A stretch of DNA of 64,000 nt from Reticulitermes lucifugus (Eukaryota; Arthropoda; Insecta; Blattodea; Rhinotermitidae). Made by a program: the position numbers and the translations under genes. The stretch is taken from positions 1 through 64,000 of the forward strand of contig JAKCWW010000285.1 in NCBI GenBank assembly GCA_026260175.1. The letters run 5' to 3'. The notes under the pieces are model-generated. The model had not been told where the DNA came from. It worked only from the letters and a program-made list of their open reading frames with translations, and searched no databases. Shown in pieces: positions 30,176 through 44,797 of this stretch (within the stretch, counting starts at the first letter, position 1; each line of letters opens with the position of its first letter).

Positions 30176-31884
30176 TCTTAATGAAGCACAAGAAAAGCTT
30201 TATTACTATACAGGCCTGAAGTTCAGTTCCTTTTCAGGCGTTCGTAAAGAAAACCGGCTGAATTACCTCTGTAGCATTTCTTAGTATTAGTTATCATTTA
30301 CGGATGTTTTACCTTTTGTGTGAACACATTATAGTGTCATACATTGCAATGGATTTTATGCTGTTTCATTGTACTTGAATAAACATATTTAGACTGACGG
30401 GCATTTTGGGCAATTTCACCTTTCATGGTTAGAAACCAGAACGTTAACAAGCTGTCTGTACTTACGCCTTTACATAACAAAGTGCAGACTCTACTTTGTT
30501 GGGCAAAATATACAGCGCTAATGTAGGTTCAGAAATAACACTTTTCCAGAACCCGAATAAAGAAACCTAATGTCAGGTGGATGTCGAAAAGCAGCAGATT
30601 TCTTTTCGATTATTGACGACAATAAGTGCAGGATATTGCAATGAATTTTACACAATACAATAATTTTTAAAAACTATTCTGAAAAGATATTAGTAGATAA
30701 AGTGTAGGTGAAAGACAGCAGGAAATTTAACACTTGTAAGTGGCATGTCAATTTCATACGTAATTGTAGCCGGAAAGCTAGAGGAAACAGATCATTTAGG
30801 AAAACAGATAGCAGGATAATATTAAAATGGATATCAACGGAATATGACGTGTTTATTTGGGTTGAATTGAACTGGCTCTAGACTGCATTAACGAGTTCAT
30901 GCGAACACAGTAATGGATAAGTGTGACCAGCTGAGCGTCTATTAAGTTTTTCATAAGCCTCTGTTCATTGTTATTAAACAATTTTCAAGGAAATATTCTT
31001 ATTTAAATACAGAAAATATCTTCCAATTAACTTAAGATATATAACGAGGTGCTTCTACTAGTTTCTCGACTGCCAAATGTAATACCTACCACACAATGAG
31101 GCAATTTGCCTCGTAGCAATATAGTGCATGGTTTAACAACACAAAATTAATTATGTCAAGGTTTCGCGTACGATCCGATTAATTATAATTTGTCATGAAG
31201 ATGAATTTGAGCTTCAAAACAAACGCGGTATGATAGTTCAGTTTTGCGACTGTCAGATTCTCTTATCTGTGGGCTGGTGATTGTGGCATCATGACGCACG
31301 AATTTGTGTATCATAACACGCTAATAGTTGGGATTCTCATAGATGGAGTTAAAACATTTCAACCTCTATATCATTTCAAAATGAAATATTGTTTCATGAT
31401 GTTCGAATGACATGTCGCTAGTGACGGTATCATTAACGCAGCGTTCCGCTGATGTTCAATTTATTTAAAAGGGAGAGAGTGAAAGAGTGGTACGGGGAGG
31501 AGTGGCGAATTTGTGATTATGTTACTTCGTCACTATCAATTTGTATGTGGTAGGGGTGGCAGTACTGTTCTTTAGCGTATACAGTTGAAACATGCAAGTA
31601 AAATTGATGATTCCAGGTTTAAAAATACGGGTGTGAACCTCAGATTCACAAACCAAATATCTGCTGCGGCGAAGATAAACACTGAATGTGATAGCGCCAT
31701 CCAATTTTTTATTTTGTTCAGATGATTGTGATTCCAAGATGTGGTTTACAGACGCCTTGGCAGGATGAAAAGAATGTAAATATTTAAATACGCCTGTACC
31801 CAAAACGCAATTGAACGTCAAATTCTGCAAAAAGTTATAAGTTGAATTGAATTTTTCTTATTAGGCGGGTATGGAAGAGTGCGA
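30176..31884. other. AT-rich unassigned stretch
   Basis: No recognisable gene, RNA or repeat. The 102-codon minus-strand frame at 31522-31830 has no motif and I do not call it. Confidence 0.45.
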
Positions 31885-31906
31885 AAAGTGGCTATCAGCT
31901 TTCTCA

Positions 31907-31950
<44 letters not shown>

Positions 31951-32440
31951 CGTCCGTCCACATGGTACAACTCCGCTCACAACGGACGGATGTTCATGAA
32001 ATTTTTATTTGAGTATTTTTCGAAAATATGCCGAGAAAATTCGAGTTTCATTAAAAGCTGACAAGAATAACGAGTACTTTACTCGAAGACCTATTTACAT
32101 CTATGACATCTCGCTCAATTCTTCTTAGAATGAGAAATGTTTCAGGCAAAATTTGTAGCCTAGAAAGAATCAAAAAACAAAATTTTATGTTCAATAACTT
32201 TCTTTTTGCGAAAATCGTGCCGTTTATGTCATAATGTGGAAAAATATGCTACAGCTGGGCAGGCCACAGATGACAATACAATATGACGCATACGCTTTGC
32301 ATGCTGGATAACTAAGGCTACAGACACACTCAGAATATGTAATACTAATTGCTTTCCACGGCAACAATGGTTACGCGAACGCGCCTCAATATTACGTTTA
32401 TGTACATTGCCTCTCTTGTATGTTAATAGAGCAGTTATGG
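31885..32440 (-). repeat. ~500-bp interspersed repeat, copy 2 (inverted)
   Basis: Reverse-complement partner of 25122-25660, about 6.2 kb away. Its 3' end carries an expanded (TCTG)n run at 31904-31948 grading into TCCG. The two copies keep colinear similarity over about 500 bp with small indels. The family is not recognised. Confidence 0.85.
31904..31948. repeat. (TCTG)n microsatellite
   Basis: About eight perfect TCTG units, then three TCCG units. It sits at the end of the dispersed repeat, where copy 1 has only a short equivalent. Confidence 0.95.
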
Positions 32441-35400
32441 TTGTATTACATCTGACCAGTAAGATATTAGGACGTAATCACATCGGTCGCTGTGTCTCAA
32501 GCGTGTACTCTGGATCAAACATTTGCGGTATTCTTTGTAGGCTGATTCATGACGGCATTATATCAATTATACACGTTAGCACAGGTGAGAGCTGTCGTCA
32601 TGGGGGGTGACGAACAGATGAGCGGAGGTGGTTCAGACGTAATGAGATAATGGAAATAACGTAAGGAGACCTGTTTAACAGTGACTTGGCCGTCAGGAAT
32701 CCTACCTGGACTGACCGAGTGTCTCTCACGACCAAATATGTTTTTGCAAGTTTGGAAGATCCTCGTTAAGTACGTTCGCATGTAAGCAATTAATTTCATG
32801 AGAGTTTTTGCGAAGTCGTAAAACAGAAATCAAAAACATATACGCCTATACTCCAAATCTAAATATTTCCATCGCGGCTTAACGGTTTTTGTCTTTCAGG
32901 ATTCATAGTTTTATAAAGTTACTTGCTTACAGGATGCGACTCCCTTTACGATGTCCCAGGTTGTTTATTCAACGTACGGTATTTCCATCCGTAGTCTGTC
33001 ATGTCAGAGTGACAAGGAACTCCTTTAACAACGCTGGAATATTACATGAGTTTTCTGATTCATGAACGTATGTAACGCAATATGTGACAATATGATCATA
33101 ACGTTTTGAAGAGAATTAGCAAAGGAAGCATCTGCACAAGGAAAGACGTAAAATTTCCCACGCTGTTATGAATACCCCATAAGCACAATTTTTAGTTTGT
33201 GTTATCATTTTCCGTTCAAACAGTAGTTAAAAAGCACCAAATATAGATGTAGTCATCTACATTTGCATAGGTGACCGAAGTCTATCGACACACATTGAAG
33301 AAAGCCTGATACATTCACACCCCTTGCTAGGTAACCTAGTGAACCCTAAGCCTGGCCAGTGTCCGCTGGTATTATGACAGCAAGTAACCTCTCATGTGCC
33401 TGTGATACTCGTATTAAATTATTCCGCCCTCCTCAGAAATAGAGGTAGACGTGTATTGGGTTTCTACTGATACCATTTGTTTCCCCTCGAAAACACAGCG
33501 TATTTTCCCATCACCAAATTCAAAATCAGATAATATCTGGCAATTTATGAGGGGAGGTACGTCTATGTACGGTTGCCGTCAATTTCGTCCTAATATTTTC
33601 TTACGCCTTTCGATGATTCATTTCAAAGCTAGTGACTACCCTTTAGCCTCATGCGACAGTTAAACTGGGCATGCTAGATAGCATAAAAACTTTACCATTT
33701 TTACATACGTATCTCAATTGTAATTACTTTCGAAATACAGATCTATAATGTGAGATACTGTCGTAAAATTTGGCAGAACACTTTACAAAATATTAAGAAA
33801 TGATTATTTTGGTGTATTTTATTGTCGTACTGTGGGCGCATTTTGTGAATGTGTCCTATATTCGTAGGAATCCGGTCTATTAGAGGACCGATAGAGGAAT
33901 GTGACAACCTAGAGAGCATAGCTAACGGTTGTTTAGAGAAGTTACACAAGAAGGGGTTTAGTTTGGGGTGTAAGTATAGAAGAAAAAAATTCCTCTCAGT
34001 ATGGAAAAATGTTTCAGACAGTTGTGGATTGTAAGAAAAAAGGTTGACGGTCTGGCGGTACCGTCATGAGAAAAAAATGCTTTCTTTTAAATTTTGGAAC
34101 GTAGCATCTTCCCTCCCTCCTTTATTTTCTTTTCCAAGCCGAAGCTTAACTAACAGGCGGTTTCCAAAAGGTCCCTTTTTATTATCCACACAGAAGTCAA
34201 CGGTTCGTTTCGCTCTCCTGACATCTCGGCGTTGACATGAATGAAGCAAATGTAAGGAGAGGGAAGTACGAGAAAGAAAGGCGGAGAGACAGATTTGTCT
34301 CTTTGAAATCAGAACGGCCATTGCAATGACAGTAACATAGCACTTATAACTGAGTACACTCACGTGATATTATTTTTGAGAAATAAGAATACTTAATGAT
34401 GGTCCTAAGAACTGACAGGATTAAATGTATGAAGTAAACTGCGTTACAAATAATGCATTTGTTAAAACTGTCACAGTTAAAATTGTCTTTACAGTTTTAC
34501 AGGAATTGAGAACATCCAGTTCTGTCCTTGCACACTGAGAGAAAATTGTGTTAGAATCACATTAAATAAGATAGGAAGAAGTACATTGGCAAAATAGTAC
34601 TTTACAAGGAAGTGCAAGAAAATGACAAATAATATAACGATATAATGGCAATAACCTGTTTGCGCAAGGAGTTAAGAGCAGAGCGCATAAAACCTACTTT
34701 TCTCCTATTTATATTTCTAGATGTCCAAACATACCACTATATTGTAATTTTTCTATTTTTATTTATTTTCCTAAAAGACTTATTGCTAAATATAGATCCT
34801 ATACTAGATCGCACTCTGGAGAATCTCGCTGTGGAAGAGGCTATGGACATGTCCTTGAGACAGACTACAGGATGATGACTGGTGCACCTAATTTGTCTGA
34901 TAAAACTTGGAAGCTAAGCACAGTCGCCATGTTTGCAAGGGAATATCAACAATAATTCAGCATAATACATGGATATCTTAATTATTTTTACCTGCGTAAG
35001 GCTCCTAGCGCCAGTGGTCTTTTATTTATCGCCATGAAAACAAAAACTGAAGGACATTTCCAACTGCCACCGTGTTATTTTTATAGATTAACAGAAATGT
35101 TACTTTAACAAAGTAACACATTCTTCCAATTTGCATAATTGGACTCAGCGCCCATTTCGTTATGTGGCTAGCACAGACGTCACTACAGGAAATATATCTG
35201 TAGTCGGCTAGCCTATTAGAAGAAACAACAGTGACTGAAACGTAATGACGTATGAGGGTGTACCATTAATAACGAAATGACTTTATGGACACAGAGTCGG
35301 AGAGCGCATCTTCTGGTAACAGCAATCTAATATTTGGTTTGCCTGACAGAAAAATCACATTGTACCTGTAAAATTCTTTTGGAGACCTAGTATCCATAAA

Positions 35401-35442
35401 GAATCGGAACTGTGAGTAACTACATCCATGGAAGAGATTCCT
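32441..35442. other. AT-rich unassigned stretch
   Basis: I see no supported gene or repeat in this stretch. Frames of 60-100 codons are scattered on both strands without motifs. Confidence 0.4.
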
Positions 35443-35540
35443 ACATGAGAAGCTAACAGATCCTTAGCTAGTCAAGAAATTCCCCGCATTTAATGAAACT
35501 CGGTGTTTCACTATCGCATTTATAAGAGCCCGCCACCTGT
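35443..35540 (+). repeat. ~90-bp dispersed repeat, copy 1
   Basis: GATTCCTACATGAGAAGCTA and TAGCTAGTCAAGAAATTCCC correspond to GATTCCTTTATGAGAAACTG and CAGCTAGTCAAGATATTCCC at 43990. Direct orientation, moderate divergence. Confidence 0.6.
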
Positions 35541-38500
35541 CCCTGTACTGAGAAAGATCAATCCAGTCTATTATCCCCCCCCATCCCACTTCATCGAGAT
35601 TTATTTAATATTATTCTCCCACCTACTCCTAGGGCTTCCAAGTGTTCTCATTCTCTCAGGTTTCCCCACCAAAAAATCGGAACTATAGGGATATTATTTT
35701 GTCTAACAACTTTCGATACTCACCACAAGTTGGCTCGTTTAACTTACGAAATACCGACATGCAATAAACAATCTGTTTGTTAGATATTCATGTGTGCGAC
35801 CCAAAGGAAAATATTTCCAGAACCTTCTTTAAATATGACTAGTGGAAACATAACCTGCAACGCATTGACACAAAACACGTGGAAAATGACTCAGGGCACA
35901 CTGGAAAAGCGGCGAGCGCTTTGCTGTCTGCTGTCAAGCGAAATGATCTGAGTGAAACAGTGACATGAGTTGTCATATAAAATAATGTCCCTACGTAAGA
36001 GGTAACATTTTGCAACCTCTTATTTCCGGCCCCTCTAAAGAATTTGACGTCAGTGAAGTATCGTATGGAGTTTGTCACAAATATGCATTTAATTATATCA
36101 ATCACCAGCTTAACGAAAGGGTTGTGATTAGGATTGTGAGAGTTTTTGAAACAGTAACTACAGACGTCTGGAGACGAATGACAACTTATGGCGGCTCCTG
36201 TCAGGATGATCGATTTCGGCCTCTTCCTGGTCTATCACTCAGTAAGAGGCAGAATCCAAGACTGAGGGCTGCAGTGAGATTTCTGCACTTTCGTTATCTA
36301 CAGCCATGACAAACTTCATCACATTAGACTTCAATCACTATGGAAAAGACATTACGTTTCTTTTTCTTGTAATATTTTTTCTTCCACTCCATATATGTAT
36401 GTTTCGTCTCTCCTTGTCGATTTTCTTTCACTCTCTTGCGTTTCGCTGGGAAGTCCCTACTCCCCGGTCAATCCGTCTTAGCCTGTTCATTCAGCATGTG
36501 TGAGTACGGGTAAAACTGATTGCAGACATTAGTCCTCTGACACCATTGACGTTTTTATTAATGCTCCTTCGTTGTGTTCTCTTCGTACCTCCATCCTCCC
36601 CAAACCAAATCTCCCTCTTCAACCCTCCCACCCTTTTCTCTTATCCCGGAAAAAAGAAGCTTTTCCCGTTTATTGTGTGTATGTGTGTGAGTGAGAAAGA
36701 TCGAGTCCCTGGGTGAAAAATCCAGTGGACATGTGAAAAATTGCTATACCTATCTTCCTTTTCTCCCTCTCGTTTTTTATATTTTTTCTTTTCTTAAAAA
36801 CCTCCCCCGAAACTGTATGTGCACTCTCAACCCTTAGTCCTTTCCTTTATCTTTATTTTTTATTTTTTAATCTTTCATCCGGTTCTCTTTTACTCATTAT
36901 TCAACATCCAAGTCCTTTTCTCCTGCTCTGTACACCTTGATCATAATAAATGAGCTCCTAATTCAGATTGCAGTATGCTACTTTCATGCTCGTGGCCATC
37001 TCGAGCGTGTAACGGATAAAGTTATTGTCAACTGCTGACTCCAGCCGCAGCAAGATGGCCATCACCTAAGATGGCTACACTCAAAATCTTTCTGCTGCTT
37101 GCGTGGTTACTTGTACTTATAAATCGAGTTAATTTAAATTCTAAATCAGCTACTGATCGGAAAGTTTGCGCAAAATCTGAAATCACAACAAACTCGTCTA
37201 CTGCAGTGAACACAATTTACACAATTCTATGGCCCATATCTTAGAATTTACAACCTTAAATGTTAAGGAATTTGTAAAGAGATTCAAACGGAGGCTTAAC
37301 ATATACTTGTCTCACGTATTTTGTGATTAGTTGGAAGAAAAACAGTGATGCTGATTCCCCTGTTAGTTCTATAAAGCACTAAGTAGTGCACAGAAATAGA
37401 CAGCTTCCAGCTTAACCAGGAACCTGCTCATTCATAACTGCACTGCTGCACAGCGAGCGATGGTGGTTCCCGCTCTGCATTACACACCGTGTTGCTGACA
37501 TCAGGTACCGATGACGGTCTCCGCTCTACCCTACTGAATTCCGCGTTAAAAAAAGCCAATAGGATACCGTTCATTTATTACAGAAACGCATTGAATAATT
37601 AAGATACTCAAACTATCTTTCACGCGGCCTGTAGTCATCCGCTCAACGTATTTTATATTTATTACAGCACTGGACTTTAGTTGAGCAAGTTCGTAATGAT
37701 ACTGCTATTATGATGTCAACGTCACTCGAAAAGATGTGGCAGAAGAAAATACTTGTAGTCCACGTTTTATTTAAACTAACGTACTAGCTGTAATTCGAAA
37801 ATATATAGTAAACCTAGTACGTGGTTGGTAAATAATGCTCGCCTTGAAAGAATATCTAGTGGAAAGACAATTTATGACTTCCCATTGTGTTCCAAAGTAC
37901 ATTATGGTGTTAATTTAGATTTCGTTCAGAGTTTTAAGATTTTTTACACTTCATTATTCAGAGTCTATTAAATAAGAGCAATTAAATGAAAACATGATAA
38001 ACAAATTAGGTAAATGAAAGCAAATATGGGTACATTTCTGCTATCTAATTTCAAATGTCCTACGTTTGTGGAAGGTTATGTTCTTATTTTATTTTACCGG
38101 TTCTATAGTTTGTGGTGTCTAGCGTGTCAGTTTATTATAAATGTATAGTAAGCAAACTTAATTCGAAATACTACCATTTAAAATTTGTTTAGCAACTTCA
38201 TAGTAAGTTCAGACGACGTGTTTCCTGCTAATGAAAATTACTCCTAATAACGATAATAACGCAGGTGAAGGAATAGTTCAATCAGGTAACAACCCACATA
38301 AACAAAAATATGTACAGGACAAAACGTTATGTTCCAATAGTGAAAACATTCCGTTTCTATGGGAACCACTTCTATTGACGTAAATGTCTAAAGGTATTAT
38401 ACAGCCAACATTACCATTAACATTACTATGTTTTGTAGAGCAATGTTTCATACGAGCTAAATTGGTTACATGAAACTACTTTAAAGTTAGAATTTTAAAT

Positions 38501-41500
38501 TGCGTACGAAAAAAATTCTAATTTACTTTATACTGAATTTTTACTACAACGGACATCCAGCTCAGTATTGCTCATCTAGACCCATATTTGCCTCCGAAAA
38601 TTTTAAAAGTCACGACAGGTGACAAGGTACACATAGAGGCTGTGAGAAAACAGCGCGCAATACTGTCATAATATACAATTACATAAGAATATCATAAATA
38701 AATAAATACGAGTACAAATAACAAAACTACCACAAATAAATGTTAAAGAGGCCTCGAAATGCGTTACCATGTATTTGGTTCGAGTATTGTGTAATTAGTT
38801 CTGCAAAACCCAACTGACATTGTATTAAACCTCACCAAAAACTCTTTCCCGTAGCACTGAAATAATTCTCATAATTTATTTTCACAAGTATTTTCCTGTG
38901 TAGTTTTGTTTTTTCCTCCATACTATATGTACGCAGTTTTCAAATTATTTTAATGGTTATTATTCCTTAAAGTACAAATTATTCTAAATTCAATTGTGGC
39001 TTTACTTTGTCGTGTCACTTGACTGTACATTTGAATTTTTGCGGTGGTTTTAAAGAGAGGGGATGTAAAATTTTCAAGGAAAGAAGGGGTGGGGGAGAGA
39101 CATAGATTAAGTAGGGTACCACTTTTTTCTTCTTCTTTGCTTTCCTTTAGAAGGCGCATTTGTGCAATTCTTTATTTTTCTTCTGGAGGAAAAAATATAT
39201 AAAGCGAAAAAAAAATGTTTTGCTTGTGTATGAAATATGAATAATGTAAGTGATGAGCACTGTGTTTTCTCTATAAATATACATCCAAGTTTCTATACCT
39301 TTCTGTTCCCTTCTTTCAGAATACATTCTTCCTTTTTCACTATATATTCCTCCCTCTTTTTTCCCCCTTCCACCCTTCTTAATGCAGCATCCCATGTACA
39401 CTACAACCACTCACCGACGCCGTTAGAAATATATTGAAATGTCTGGTTTGATAAAAACCCTCTCCGGTATATTCTGTCATGGTTGCCATGTAAAATACTA
39501 AACTATAATGAAATATATCATGTGTGCCTAACTCGATCAAACTTGAAGCATAGTCGCCTTAACTGTTACGGTTATTTGTCTACCTTAAACATTTCTGAAG
39601 CGGAAAATTTGTTTCTATAAAGCATGTTATGAAAAATAAAACTTCCATCGTGATCATACTTTACTGCCATATTCAATTTATGCTGCTTGACACATTAAAA
39701 ATTGGCGCAGAATATTGTTAATATTATGATAAAATCTCAGGCGCTTAGGAGTTTTAAAATCCAATTTAACTTCGTAGTACGTAAATAGAGGTCTGTTAGT
39801 ACATACTGCAATATTACCGAAATAGAATGCTCACACAGAACATCGAGAGGACAGAAGTGTTTAAATAAAGAGTTCGCTTTGTTCTGGGGTGAGGTAACAT
39901 GAAATACGTTGTCAGTGAGACGCTCTATGGCTGATAGAGTTGATTGTGAGTGTTCTTATTTCGTGTTTCGATAAAGTTGTGTTACAGGCACCTCCAAAAT
40001 GTACTGACACATATTGTCGACATTATTCACTGCCTTGATTTGGTTGCCTTGTTTCGGACTCTGGCTGTGCTTCTGTCATCAGGTAAAACTATGACACCTA
40101 TTCTGTATTATCCATCAGATTAAGATAATTTCTAACCCTTTTTAAGCAAGGTCAGAAGGTGAAAAATATCCAATATATTTGTCAGTTAAATGAGACACTT
40201 CCATCACAAATTTCAGATTTGTCTTACATCAAAAAGGAAGTTCAGATATAATGTTACCATTTTTAATGCCAGAATTGACTATTTCTTATTCAGTTTTAAA
40301 ATAATGATTGAAGTCACGGTCATAATTAAAATGGTAATGAATTATTTTACTAAAATGATGTAGTGTTTTATCGCCTGAAGCTGCAGACTCGGTATTTGAG
40401 GCAAAGAGCCACCACTCTACCGTATTCTTTTATTATGTTTCACGTAACATGAAGAGGATCGCTAGGTTAAGCAATGCGGATCATGGAATTTACCACCTGG
40501 TTTTAATTTTCTCAATGTAGCGGAGTGAGGAAGAACCGTGTTGTGAATTTTTATTTAGGCTGAGTGTGGAAACAATGAAATCTTATTGAAAAGTTAACAA
40601 ATATTGCCGAAATGTTAAACATTTAAACGGAGTACTACAAAACTTGACCGATTCCGCCGATTGTTGACAATCATAGATATAGAATTGTGGGGCGGAAAGA
40701 GAATGTTATGTGGGCCAGCCTGCTTTCCTTTAAGAATGCGTGGAACAGTAGCTTCTATTTTTCGTATGCCTTCATGAAGTATAAAGGGACAGCCTTAAAT
40801 TAAATTATATCAATTCTAGAATAGTGTAGCAAAATATATTACCCTTCATAGAGAACAATATATTTGTTTTTCTTCTTTAAATATGCATCTCACAAATAAA
40901 TATATTAAGTAATGTTTTATTTTATTTTTTATTGTGTGCTCAGGTTTATTAGTTACTTTAGAATAAAGAGTGTCAAGGGCACAACCTTAGTCTAACCTCA
41001 CTTATTAAAGGGTGCCCATTGCACGGTGTTTTCCAATGAACTCAGCATTTTGGGCCATATACCTCGTTCGTATACGAAAATCAATTTTTGAGAAATTCCA
41101 TATAGTTCGTCTTCAGCATCGTATAACATAAGGTTATATTGCAAATTTATGCACTCCACAAAGTCCAATATATGACCTTCTTCCAATAACAAATTGAATG
41201 GGCATTGTTTGAGCAGCGGAGGACTTTTAAGAAGACAAAAACCCTCCCCTTAATACTGTATTTATTTTAAGCACTTCGGGCTAAGAACAACTCCAAAACA
41301 AAGCTCATTATTTGAAGTCTCGGTTTTTTCTCCAAGATGATGGAATTTGAATTTAGCTAACGAGCGTTCTGCCAGTGACATGTAACGAATGCAGCCTAAA
41401 TCGCTATTCGTCTGTGACCTAGTATCAGCGCCTAAACCTCTGGAGAGAATTGTTTTATTTGACGTTGGAAACTTTAACTGAAAATTTCCGAAAATTCCGC

Positions 41501-43984
41501 TGTCAAGCCGTATTGATGTATCGTAAAACCTAGGCTATAAGCGTAAAAATGGACGTTTCCATGTATCCCATAAACCGTGTTATATATGTCGTTACAATTT
41601 GAGAAGGTAGACTTTCATGGACTTTCATTTCATTGTTCACATTTTACAGGAAGCTTAATAAACTTCAAAGAACGTTTTGGTAATTTGATGTAGGCCTACT
41701 TTGTCTGTACTATGAAATACATATACCCTTTCGAATATCACCTAAAAATATCTGTTAGGATTAAATTCAAGGAATTCAATCCATAACACCGATTCAGTTT
41801 GTGTGCGCCTGAATATAAGAAAAAGGGCAATGACCTTTTCCGAATAAGGCAAAGACACTGGACTGAACAAAAGAATTCCGCAGTATTTCGTCACATTATA
41901 ATGAATGGGTGAAGGCCTTTCACAGAGGTAAACTTACGTACAAGCTTCTAGTTTGGACATTTTACGTAAACAGACCTTGAGCGGCTTATTGCCATAAAAT
42001 ACATTCTTTGGGCTTCACTGCAATGGAAGTAAGAGCAACACGCAAACTTTTGTAGCCTTGTTGACATGAATACCTCCTTCAAACTGTAATTTACACAGGT
42101 AACTTTCGTGTTTTGTAGAAAAATACAGCCTTCTACTGTTCTCATGAATAATCACTTCACGTGAATTTTCAAACTACCTGAGTTCTAAATAAGTATTTTC
42201 CTTTTATCTTATCTGAATTGTTATTTGTTAGTAGAAATAATCAAAGATCACAATACGATTTCTAATGCCTGCTTTATTGCTCACAATATACCGTTTTATC
42301 TTATGTCATATAAAAGTCTCAATTTACTCCTACTGCTTGCAGAGTAGACATGGTCAAAATTATGCGCACACAAGTTTGGGGGTTTGAAGTAAATTGTTTC
42401 TGAGAGTTTTCAGGTTATTTATGTACATTACGTCAGTTATAAAATATAATTATAGCAGGGAGCTCTTGCGGGCTTTTTAATACATGAGTAATTTACACTA
42501 TATTTTGGGAGCGTATGTACGCATTACACAGAGTAAAGTACCTTACAGACGTGAACATTATTCTGGCTAGAGCCCTCCGGATCACATAAGAACGAGGCAA
42601 ATATTTCCATGCATACTCCGTACAGAACATAAACAACTAAGGACTTATACTTCTAACTGCTCACTATCATATAATTTCAATTTATAAATTATATGCTTAT
42701 CAATTTTCGGATATTTTAGAATTTTATCACTTTAAACATTTCAGTACGGTCAGTGTAATACCTAGACTAACGTGTTGGGCTTATATTCCTGTGTTCTGTA
42801 ACTCCCTGAGAATGATACCCCGGTGCCGAAACATGTAGGATTTTAATACTTGTCATGAATTGTATTTTATTAAGCGCATTTGCTTATTTTTGTCACTACA
42901 ATCGTTGTCATGGACTGTGCAAAATCAGGCTTAATTTCTTTTACCTAAACCCTCTTCGTATTCAAGTAGTTTATCTGTTCATCTATTTTTCAGAGCGTTC
43001 AGGATCAATACGTCTAGAAGATTTATATTCCACTGTCTGCTTTAGGAGTCAGTTTCAGTCATAATATTTGAAACATTTCATTCACTTATATTGTCCACAT
43101 TCCACCTGACATCCACCTATATGCCTTCATTACATAAACATCAACAACTGAATAAAATTTAATATGCATGTAAATTGATTGACAAGTCGATTTCATGTCA
43201 CAATCCTGTCTCTAAGTTAAGATCTCTCGTATCAGGTGTTGTTTTGTTCCTCTTCTACTGCTTAAGGATGAAGCCGTAAGGGAATAGTTTCTTCTTTATT
43301 TGGTGTTTGAGGAAGGGAAAACAGACGGATATTCATGACTGCTCTTCGCGGTAGAAGATTTGTGGCCTGAGCACGGTGTGAGGGGTACCGGCGTTTGACC
43401 TTAGAACATTCATTTTTCCTTTGCGTTCCCCTACCTCATTCTCTCTCATACTCTCTCAAGGGAGGATAAAGAAGGAGGACGTAACAACCCACCCCATAGT
43501 AGGGTTCCGATAATTTTGCAGTAGAAGGTAAGATAATTGCATAAAACAATTCACACAGCATCAAATAACGCTATAATCTATTGTTCTTATTATCAGTTGT
43601 GTACATCATTTTCATGTACCTCTACTTTCCGTCACAGTTTTCTATTTTGTGAGCTTTCTTACGAAATAAATTATGGCTATACTAAAAATGTTTGTTTTGT
43701 CCTTTTGGAAGAAAAATAATAATGATATTACTGAATAATAAAAATGACAAGGACGAAGTAAGGAATCATTTATTTTCAGCTGGTCTTAGATACTGGGTAA
43801 TGATTGATAAGATCCTTTGCAGCTCTACATGCCTTTTGAATGCAGCATTACATGAGTCATGTCACTCGTGTTAAGGTGGTGTTTTGCAATATATTCAGTC
43901 GCATTAATAGTGTTTTGCCTTACAACATATAAGTTGTACAAGCAGAATTTATGACGGCAAAATTCCATATTCACCAAGTCTATA
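35541..43984. other. Long AT-rich stretch without supported genes
   Basis: About 8.4 kb. What I can point to: a C-run at 35575, a pyrimidine-rich segment at 36540-36910, a TTGTTTCGGACTCTGG with CATCAGG phrase near 40048-40083 and CGGTGCCGAAACATGTAGG near 42820. The last two resemble arms of the foldback element at 60550. The frame at 36010-36309 (99 codons) has no recognisable motif. Confidence 0.4.
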
Positions 43985-44080
43985 GAACAGATTCCTTTAT
44001 GAGAAACTGACAGTTACCCAGCTAGTCAAGATATTCCCTACTTCTGTGGAAACTGAATAATCCAGTACTGGAGCCCATAC
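43985..44080 (+). repeat. ~90-bp dispersed repeat, copy 2
   Basis: Partner of 35443-35540 in the same orientation, about 8.5 kb away. Confidence 0.6.
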
Positions 44081-44797
44081 TGAGCCGGCTGAACCCAAGA
44101 GACAAATGGCGTCCTTTTAATTTGACACTACTTCCAAAAAAGTTTTCATTTAAAGGGAAAAAACTTTGTGGAAGTAGATAAATATAGACTGATTAGACAA
44201 GAAAATATATCATTTATCGAATAATTTATTGAAAGATTGATTATTAATTTATTTAAGGAAGTTTTTTCCATTCCTCAGATAATGGATCATTGGATGGTAA
44301 GATGTGTTATGAATACGGAGGTGGAAAGCAGGTGGAAACGATCATGATCTTTTTTGAAGTGGGCCTTCTACCCCAGAATGTGCCCGGAAACTGAAGAAAA
44401 CCGCCTGGAACTTCAGTCAGGTTAAGGAGCTTCTGAAATTTGAGCCCACCATTTGCCGAGTACAAAGGCAGGAAGGCTAAACACTCGGTCGTGACGTCAT
44501 ATTTGATTGATATGTAAGCTGTCTGACTATTGCGGCTTCAATGCGGAGATTCTATGTGTGAAAGGTAAAGAAGAAAGAAGGAAAGATAACAGTGGTATGT
44601 TTTAAAAACGTATACACAAATTCACTTGTGGAAACTGAGGAAAAGCAAGGAAAATGTAAGGGTGACTTCTTTAATCAACTTTTGAATAGGTGCGACCTTA
44701 AAGAAGCAAGCCAGATTAATGTACATTTTCAAAATCTTTCAGCGGAACTCTGAGTAACTGGATATAATTTTAGGTAATTTTCAAATTCACCTGGTAT

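Noticed and set aside
36010-36309. 99-codon frame as a gene
   Set aside because: No recognisable motif, no splice or start context, and a length within the range expected for random frames in this window.
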